DNA of 64,000 bases, from the NCBI RefSeq assembly GCF_900105655.1, contig NZ_LT629787.1, positions 372,001 through 436,000 on the forward strand, written 5' to 3'. Below are positions 16,665 through 25,000 of this stretch, one piece after another. A model generated the notes under the pieces. It did not search any database. It had not been told where the DNA came from and worked only from the letters and a program-made list of their open reading frames with translations. Numbering within the stretch: position 1 is the stretch's first letter; the number at the start of each line of letters is the position of its first letter. The DNA is from Halopseudomonas salegens (GTDB lineage: Bacteria > Pseudomonadota > Gammaproteobacteria > Pseudomonadales > Pseudomonadaceae). The position numbers and the translations under genes are program-made.

Positions 16665-18242
16665 ATGTTCAAGAAGTCGATTCTTGCAGTCTCGCTGACT
16701 GCTACCCTCAGTGCCTGCTCAGTAAATCCCCAGATTATTGCTCCCGCCGAGGTGGCCCAATCGTCCCGTGAGGATATGTCCTTGTTGTTCCGCGATCAGG
16801 CGGTCAGTGGTGCGGTGAGTCTGGATGAGGCCATTGCCCGGGCAGTATTGAACAACCGCGAGAAGAAGTTGAAAACCCTCGAAGCGGCGCTGGCTCAGGG
16901 GCAGATCGAAGTGGCCAGGCATGCCATGTTGCCCGAACTGACTGCGGCGGCAGGCTATTCGCGACGTAGTGAGTATGCGGCATCGGCCAGTGTGGTCTTT
17001 GATGACGGCAAGCCTGGCCCCCTGGGTGAGAACCCCTCTTATTCGGTCTCGCAGGATAAAAGCCGGCACACGGAAGATATCAGCTTTACCTGGAATGTAC
17101 TGGATTTCGGCCTTTCTTATGTGCGCGCCCAACAGCATGCCGATCGTTACCTGATCAGCAAGGAGAGGGAGCGCAAAGTGGTGCATAACATCACGCAGGA
17201 TGTGCGGGCTGCATACTGGCGTGCCGTCTCTGCCGAGCGCCTGCTGGTCAAGATTGATCCATTGATCGAGCAAGCCAGTGACGCTCTGGCCAATTCCCGT
17301 CAAGTGGAAAGCCAGCGCCTGCGGGCTCCGCTGGAAGCACTTTACTATCAGCGCGAGCTGCTGGACATCCTCCGTGCCCTGCAGGCCTTGCGTCTGGACC
17401 TGTCCGGTGCCAGAACAGAACTGGCCGGGCTCATGGGGCTGAAGCCGGGCACGGCTTTCGAGCTGGCGGATGTCGGTAATCCGTCCTTTACCATGCCGGA
17501 ACTGGGTGTGTCGCTGAACGAGATGGAGGAGCTGGCGCTGCAACAGCGTCCCGAACTGCTGGAAAGTCGCTATCAGCAACGCATTTCTGCCGCCGAAGCA
17601 CGGGCCGCTTTATTGGATATGTTGCCCGGGATCAACCTGACTGCGGGGGTCTATCAGGACAGCAATGATTACCTGCTCAACCAGGACTGGACCAGCTTTG
17701 GCGCGCAGGTCAGTTGGAATCTGTTCGACGTCTTCCGTGTAGGTACCGAACGGCGGCTGGCAAAGACTCGTGAAGCGCTGGCCGAGGAGCAGCGTCTGGC
17801 GTCCTCGATGACCGTGCTTACTCAGGTGCATTTGTCGCATATCCGCTATCAGCAGGCATTGAAGAGCTTTGATCTGGCGGACAGCTACCTGCAGGTGGCT
17901 CAGCGCATTGGCGAGCAAACGGCCAACGCTGCCTCCAGTCAGCGTTCCTCTGAGCTGGATAATATCCGCGAATCCCTGAACGCCTTGCTGGCCGAGCTGC
18001 GCCGTGATGTCGCTTATGCTGATCTGCAAAACAGCTATGGGCGAATTTTCGTCAGCATGGGGATGGATCTGCTGCCCGAAGGGTACACCGAGGTGACGCT
18101 GGAGGATCTGAGTGAGCAGATTCGCCAACGCTTTGCCGCCTGGCAGGCGCAGAAAACGCCGGTAGCAGAAGAGGCGCCGGCTGATGATGAGGTTGATGTT
18201 ACCCAGCAGCCGGCAATCGTTGCTGAAGGCAAGGTGGGTTGA
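16665..18242 (+). CDS. TolC-family outer-membrane efflux lipoprotein
   Basis: A 525-aa outer-membrane channel of the TolC/OMF class. The N-terminus is a lipoprotein signal (LSAC, Cys at about 18). The body has two repeated long coiled-coil regions (about 55-290 and 300-480) with the OMF pattern, for example VSLDEAIARAVLNNREKKL, FTWNVLDFGLSYVRA and VSWNLFDVFRVGTERR. The C-terminal 30 residues are acidic and Pro/Ala-rich. An AAGG site precedes ATG 16665. It overlaps the next adaptor gene by one base (TGATG) and opens the seven-gene locus. It should provide the outer-membrane conduit for export of the giant protein, or of another cargo handled by the three adaptors that follow. Confidence 0.9.
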   Translation: MFKKSILAVSLTATLSACSVNPQIIAPAEVAQSSREDMSLLFRDQAVSGAVSLDEAIARAVLNNREKKLKTLEAALAQGQIEVARHAMLPELTAAAGYSRRSEYAASASVVFDDGKPGPLGENPSYSVSQDKSRHTEDISFTWNVLDFGLSYVRAQQHADRYLISKERERKVVHNITQDVRAAYWRAVSAERLLVKIDPLIEQASDALANSRQVESQRLRAPLEALYYQRELLDILRALQALRLDLSGARTELAGLMGLKPGTAFELADVGNPSFTMPELGVSLNEMEELALQQRPELLESRYQQRISAAEARAALLDMLPGINLTAGVYQDSNDYLLNQDWTSFGAQVSWNLFDVFRVGTERRLAKTREALAEEQRLASSMTVLTQVHLSHIRYQQALKSFDLADSYLQVAQRIGEQTANAASSQRSSELDNIRESLNALLAELRRDVAYADLQNSYGRIFVSMGMDLLPEGYTEVTLEDLSEQIRQRFAAWQAQKTPVAEEAPADDEVDVTQQPAIVAEGKVG

Positions 18243-18973
18243 TGCGTTTATGGGCCAGTTTGCTGGTGCTTGCGGGGCTACTGCTCCCGGCGCTGGCGAA
18301 TGCCGACTATACGGCGCGGGCAGTTATAAAAGCCAGCCAGCGGGCGGTGCTTTCCGGCGAGCTGGCAGCGCGGGTCGAGCGTTTGCCCCTGCGGGCCGGT
18401 GATGCCTTCGCCAAGGGGGATGTGCTGGTGGCGCTGGACTGTGCGCTGTATCAGGCGCAGACCGAGAAGGTGTCAGCAGAGCTGCAGGCTGCGCGTATCC
18501 GGCGTGATAACGCCAGCGAGATGGAAGCGCTTAACGCCATTGGCGAGCTTGAAGTGGCATTGGCCATGTCTGACTTTGCCCAGGCCCGGGCCGCGCTGAC
18601 CATTGCGCGGCTGAATACGTCGCGCTGCAACATTCGTGCGCCCTGGGATGGTCGTGTGGTCAGTGTGTTGGTCAATGAACATGAAGTTATTCGCCAGCAA
18701 CAAGAACTGATCGAAGTGCTCTCTACGGGTGCTCTTGAGGCTGAAGTGGTGGTGCCGTCAGAGTGGCTGCGCTGGCTTAAGCCAGGTATGCCTCTGCAAT
18801 TGCTGGTGGAGAATATTGAAACAATGGCAGAGGCACGAGTGATTGCACTCAACCCGGCCATTGATGCGGTCAGTCAAACCGTGACGTTGCGAGCTGAACT
18901 GATCGATACCGGGTTGTTGGTACCCGGTATGAGCGCAAGTGCCAGGTTCATGCCCGAGGCTGAACACCCGTAA
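18242..18973 (+). CDS. Short HlyD/RND-type periplasmic adaptor
   Basis: A 243-aa membrane-fusion protein with an N-terminal signal peptide (LLLPALANA). A lipoyl-like half follows (VLSGELAARVERLPLRAGDAFAKGDVLVALD), then a short alpha-hairpin, the second lipoyl half (NIRAPWDGRVVSVLVNEHEVI) and a beta-barrel domain. It is shorter than ordinary RND or T1SS adaptors (350-450 aa). It lacks a transmembrane anchor after signal cleavage, so it may act as a periplasmic spacer. Coupled to the TolC gene; the giant-protein gene starts 53 bases downstream. Confidence 0.87.
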   Translation: MRLWASLLVLAGLLLPALANADYTARAVIKASQRAVLSGELAARVERLPLRAGDAFAKGDVLVALDCALYQAQTEKVSAELQAARIRRDNASEMEALNAIGELEVALAMSDFAQARAALTIARLNTSRCNIRAPWDGRVVSVLVNEHEVIRQQQELIEVLSTGALEAEVVVPSEWLRWLKPGMPLQLLVENIETMAEARVIALNPAIDAVSQTVTLRAELIDTGLLVPGMSASARFMPEAEHP

Positions 18974-19026
18974 AGATGTATCGCCCGGGGCTAGCAATAG
19001 GTGCCCGTCAGTAAGGGGAAGGGAAT

Positions 19027-22000
19027 ATGAGCAAGCAGAATAAAATCGGACAAAGTGGATTTCGTCGCAAGCCATTGATCATGGCCCTGGAGTCACGCAT
19101 TTTGCTCGATGGTGCGGTGATGGTTACAGCGGCTGAAGCCCTTTCAGACGTTGAGCTGCAGTCAGACGCAGTGCATGGCGAATCAGCCGAACAGAGTATG
19201 CATTTCGCCGCACCGACACCGGTCGGTCGCGAGTTGACAGTGCGTCGAGAAGTGGCGGTCATTGATACCAGTGTTGACGGCCATGAGGATTTGCTGGCTG
19301 AACTGGGTGCCTATACCGAAACCATCTTGATCGACGGTAGCGAGAACGGTCTGGAGCAGCTGGTTGCCGCTTTGCAGGGGCAGTCAGACATCGATGCTCT
19401 GCATATTCTTTCCCACGGTGAGCTGGGTGAGCTGCGCCTGGGCTCCCTGACCCTGAATGCCGATAATCTGGCGGCCAATAGCGAACTGCTGTCTACTCTT
19501 GGCCAGTCACTCAGTGACGATGCTGACCTGATGCTGTACGGCTGCTACGTGGGTGCCGAGCAACAAGGGCGTGGTTTTATTGATGCCCTGGCCGGAATCA
19601 CTGGTGCCGATGTGGCGGCTTCGGATGACTTGACCGGTGCAGCACGCCTGGGTGGGGATTGGGAACTGGAGGTGGAAAGCGGAGCTATTGAAACCTTTGC
19701 CCTGACTTCAACGGATTTTGACAGCGTATTGGCTCCGACCGTGAACGCGGTGGCGGATTCGGTGATTTACACCGAAGGCGGTGACCCTGTCACCATTGAT
19801 ACCGGCATCAGCTTCAGTGGTGGCGGTGACTACCGTGAAGGCTATATCCGTTTTTCCGTTGAAAACCCCACCAGTGGCGACCAGTTTGTATTGCAGGATG
19901 CCGATGACGTAAATGCCGAAGGCGCTATCTCGGTGGTAGGCATTGATGTCTATCGGGGTAATGGGTCGGACCGTGAACGTATTGGCTCGATTGACTCGGT
20001 GGAAAATGGCGTCAATGGGCAGCCGCTGAAGATTCTGCTGTCCTCGCCTTTGCCCAATTCGGGCTTTGAGGAAGGCACGGCCAACTGGACATTGTCTAGT
20101 CAGATTTATGGCGACAACCCGGGTGAAATCAATTTCGATAATTACGTTATACCGCTGGCCAACAACAGTGACTCCAATAGTGTTTATAACGGTGGGACAG
20201 GTACCACAAATGTGCAAGCCTCATCCGGTAGCTTTAGTCCGCAGGCCAGTATCTCAGCAGGAACTGGTGTGGACGGTACTCAAGCTCTTTATCTGAGAAG
20301 TTCAGGAAATATAGTCAGTACTGATCAGGATCCCTTTGGCAGCTTTCAGGCCGATGGCTACGGTTCGATTCATGGCCCCTATGCCACCAGTACTGTGATT
20401 ACGGTGGAGAATGGCGATTCCATCTCCCTGGATTTCAAGGCAGTTGGCAATACAGATGATTACGAAGTGTTCGGTTTGCTGCGGCGGGTGGATGGCAGTG
20501 GTAACTTTATCAGTGATAACCCGAATGATAGTGTCAATAACGTAGTGCTCTTTGCTGAACGTGGTGCTGATACAGGCGGTTTTGTCCGGGTGGATAAAAC
20601 CGGTTTGAGCGCGGGTGAGTATCGCTTCCAGTTTGTCGGGGGCACATACGACGGTACAGGCGGCCTTGCTGTTGGCTCCAATCTTTACGTTGACAACATC
20701 CGCCTCATCTCCAGTCAGCAGGTGACCGATACCGTCGCCAGCAAGATTGCTTCCCAGGTGACCTACCAGAGCACGGCCGATGACACAGAGGTGGAGCGCA
20801 CAATTACCATTGCTGCCAGAGACAGTGCCGGTGGTGTGGGTTCCGATACCATTACCCTGCAGGTAGAGCAGATCAACAATGCCCCATCTTTCTCGGGTGA
20901 TGCTACTTTGGCTGCTGTCAATGAAGATACGCTGTCACCTGCCGGCAGTAGCGTTGGTAGCCTGTTTGATGGCGTTTTTGATGACCCGGATGAGGCGTTC
21001 ACTCCACCGGATTCACTGTCCGGCATCATAGTGACCGGTGACAGCAGTGTTCCGGCACAAGGTGAGTGGCAATACAGCACTGATGGCAGCAACTGGTATG
21101 CCATTGGCGATGTCGCCGCTGACGATGGTCTGTTGCTCTCACGCGATGCCAGTCTGCGTTTTGTTCCGGCAGCCGACTATAACGGCACACCGGGTAGCCT
21201 GAATGTGCACGCGGTCGACAGTAGTCTTAACACTGTCATCTTTACCGATGGCACAAACCGGGTGTCCTTTGATACGACCGCTACCGGCGTAACCGGTGGT
21301 GAAAACGCGGTGTCGACCAGTGCCGTCAATCTGAATACCAGTATTACGCCAGTGGATGATGCCCCGGTTCTGGACCAGCCGGCGGCACAAGAGGTCAATG
21401 ATACTGATCAGCTGGATACCTTTGCCGAGCTGACCGGCACGCTCTCGGCATCCGATATTGATACGCCGGACAGTGAGCTGTTTTACGGTATTGATGGTGG
21501 CCAGAGCCTGGTGGAGGATGTTGCTCTGGCGGGTAGCTTCGGTACCTTGCGTGTGGTCAGGGCGACCGGCGAATACACCTATACGCCGGATTCTGAAGCC
21601 ATCAATGCCTTGACTACGGCAGAGGTCGACAGCTTTACCGTGACAGTAACCGATGGCACCACCACGGTATCGAAAACCCTTACTTTCAATATCAATGGCG
21701 CCAATGACGCCCCGGTATTTGGCACCATCACGGAAGTAGACGACACCACAACACCGCCTGACCTGAGCGGCGGTGTTGCGCCAGGGGATGGACTAGAAGT
21801 ACTGGATAACGGCCTGCTGCGTTTTGGCAGCAATGCTCAGGACTCCATCAACGCCATGACCGGCATGCTGGAGCAGCCGTTCTATTATGACAATGGTCAG
21901 GATTTCAAATTAACCTTTTCAGACTATGCGCTGAATTTGGCACTGGGCGTCAATGGTGACGGTGCCAGTGACTGGAATCTGAATGGCGATGTCAATCTGG

Positions 22001-25000
22001 CACCCTCTTTCAGCAACATCACTGTGGACACCAGTGGGTTCAGTGGCGGTAGCGGCACTCTGGTATGGCGCGGAGAGATCACTATCAACGGTGCCCAGCT
22101 GGCAGTGACGCATGTCTACGAGTTGCCGGCTAGCTCTGCCTATGTGGAAACTCGCACCTTTGTTACCAATATTGGCTCCAGTGAGGCTACCAATCTGCGG
22201 GTATGGGTGGGTACACAGGATGACTATATTGCCGGTTCAGACATGCCAGCGAAACAGAAGGGCAACCTGGTGGGTGGGTCTTTCGAAGTCAACACGGCGA
22301 CCGGTCAACAAGGGCAAGCGATCAAGGTATACAGTGATGATACGGCGGTACTGTTTTTCAGTACCTCCGAGAAAGCCGATACCATTATTGGTCGGGATTA
22401 TGGCTGGACGTTGACTGATACAAGGGACACGCCGGCGATTGACCCATCGCAATCGGTCTTCGATCAGCCGTCAGAGGATGGTGGCTATGCGCTCTTTGTC
22501 CGAATGGATGACTTGGCAGTCGGTGAAACCCAGAGTTTTGACTGGTTCTACGCCGCCGGCTCAACCCAGCAGATTGACGCCATTATCGCCGAGGTTTCAG
22601 CTGCAGCCTCTGCCAATCTGGTAGAAGGTGGGCAGCTAATTGAAAGTGGAGAATACGTTCTTTCCGATGTTGATACCGGGGACGTGGTAACCCTTGCACC
22701 CAGCTCAGTCAGTGCAGGGCAGTTTGACCCACAGGGTAATCCTGTTGCGCTGGGTTCAGCCGTGCCCGATCAGGCGACATTGCTGTCCATGTTGTCGGTT
22801 ACACCGACCACTGTAGTGGATGCTGCCAGTACCTCAGGTAATTTTGATTGGACCTTCGATGCCGGCTCGGAAGGATTTGATTTTCTGGCTCAGGGTGAAA
22901 CACTCAAGCTGGAGTATACCCTGACTGCGGAAGATTCCTTTGGTGCCACCGCCAGCCAGGTGGTAGAAGTGGTTATCGAAGGCATCAATGATGCACCGGT
23001 GGCGCAGAATGGTTCCGGCTCACTGGGTGAGAACGAGATTTTCAGTGCCAGTGTCGCGGCAACCGATGTAGACGGTAGCATTGCCAGTTATGCGCTGGTC
23101 AGTGGTGTCACCAGAGGGTCACTGGGCTTTAACGCCAACGGTACTTACAACTTTGATCCGGGCACAGATTTTGACTATCTGGCAGAGGGTGAAACCACTG
23201 CAGTAACCTTCACTTATCGGGCAACCGATAACCAGGGCGCCGTCAGTCAGGTGGCTACAGTGACCTTGACTGTTGTTGGCAGCAATGACGCGCCTGTGGT
23301 GAGTGCAGGCAGTGGTACTGCGGCCGAAAATGACAGCCTGGCTTCCAATGTGCCTGCTGCCACCGATGTGGATGGCAGCATTGTCGGTTACCAGCTGGTG
23401 ACCGATGTTGCCGAGGGTAGCCTGACATTCAATAGTGACGGTACCTACACCTTTGCAGCCAACAGTGACTTTGATGATCTGGCGGTCGGTGAAAGCAGAC
23501 AGGTCAGCTTCACCTACACCGCTACAGATAATGATGGTGCAGTCAGTGCTCCGGGAACAGTAACCTTTACGGTAACGGGTACCAATGATGTGCCGACCAT
23601 TTCGGCTGAAGCGGCGGCCCCTGTTAGCGAAGTCCCCGGTGATTCCAGCGCCCAGGACCTGAGCGATAGCGGCGAGATCACCTTTGACGATCTGGACACC
23701 ACCGATGTAGTGGACATCACCTTTGCCGGCAATAACGACATCAGCTGGAGTGGTGGCAGTCTCGATGGCACCCTGGCCAGCGCCCTGGTCGGTGGCTTCA
23801 GCATCCCGACCACCACCGACGCAGCAGCACCGGGCAGCGTGGACTGGACCTATGCGCTGAATGACGTCGACCTGGACTTCCTTGCAGCCGGTGAGACCAT
23901 CAGTTTCAGCTACACGATCACCGCGACCGACAGTCAGGGTGCCACGGACACGGATACCGTGACCTTTACCATCACCGGCACCAACGACGCGCCGACCATT
24001 TCGGCGGCAGCGGCCGATCCTGTTACCGAAGCCCCCGGTGATTCCAGTGCCCAGGACCTGAGCGATAGCGGTGAGATCACCTTTGACGATCTGGACACCA
24101 CCGATACGGTGGACATCACTTTCGCCAGCAATAACGACATCAGCTGGAGTGGTGGCAGTCTCGATGGCGCCCTGGCCAGCGCCCTGGTCGGTGGCTTCAG
24201 CATCCCGACCACCACCGACGCAGCAGCACCGGGCAGCGTGGACTGGACCTATGCGCTGAATGACGTCGACCTGGATTTCCTCGCAGTCGGTGAAACCATC
24301 AGTTTCAGCTACACGATCACCGCGACCGACAGTCAGGGTGCCACGGACACGGATACCGTGACCTTTACCATCACCGGTACCAACGACGCACCGACCATCT
24401 CGGCGGCAGCGGCAGATGGCATTACCGAGGAGCCCGGTGACTCCAGCAGTCAGGCGTTGAGCGACAGTGGCGTGGTCAGTTTTGATGATCTGGATGTCAA
24501 TGACACCCTGAGCATTACCGCAGTGAGCAACAACGACATCAGTTGGAGTGGCGGCACCCTGGATTCGGCCGTAGCCAATGCGCTGGTGGCGGGTTTCAGT
24601 ATTCCGGCGACCAGCGATGTAGCCCCGGGCAGCATTAACTGGAATTACGACGTCGCATCAGTGAATCTGGACTTCCTTGCCGAAGGCGAGACCATCAGCT
24701 TCAGCTACGACATCACTGCTACCGATAGCCAGGGAGCCACAGCCAGCGATACGGTGACCTTTACCATCACCGGTACCAACGATGCGCCGACCATCAGTGC
24801 CGAGGCCGCTGACCCCATCACTGAAGTGCCGGGCGATTCCAGCAGCCAGGCGTTGAGCGACAGTGGCGTGGTCAGTTTTGATGATCTGGATGTCAATGAC
24901 ACCCTGAGCATCACCGCGGCCAGTAACAATGACATTGTCTGGAGCGGCGGCACCCTGGATTCGGCCGTGGCCAATGCGCTGGTGGCGGGTTTCAGTATTC

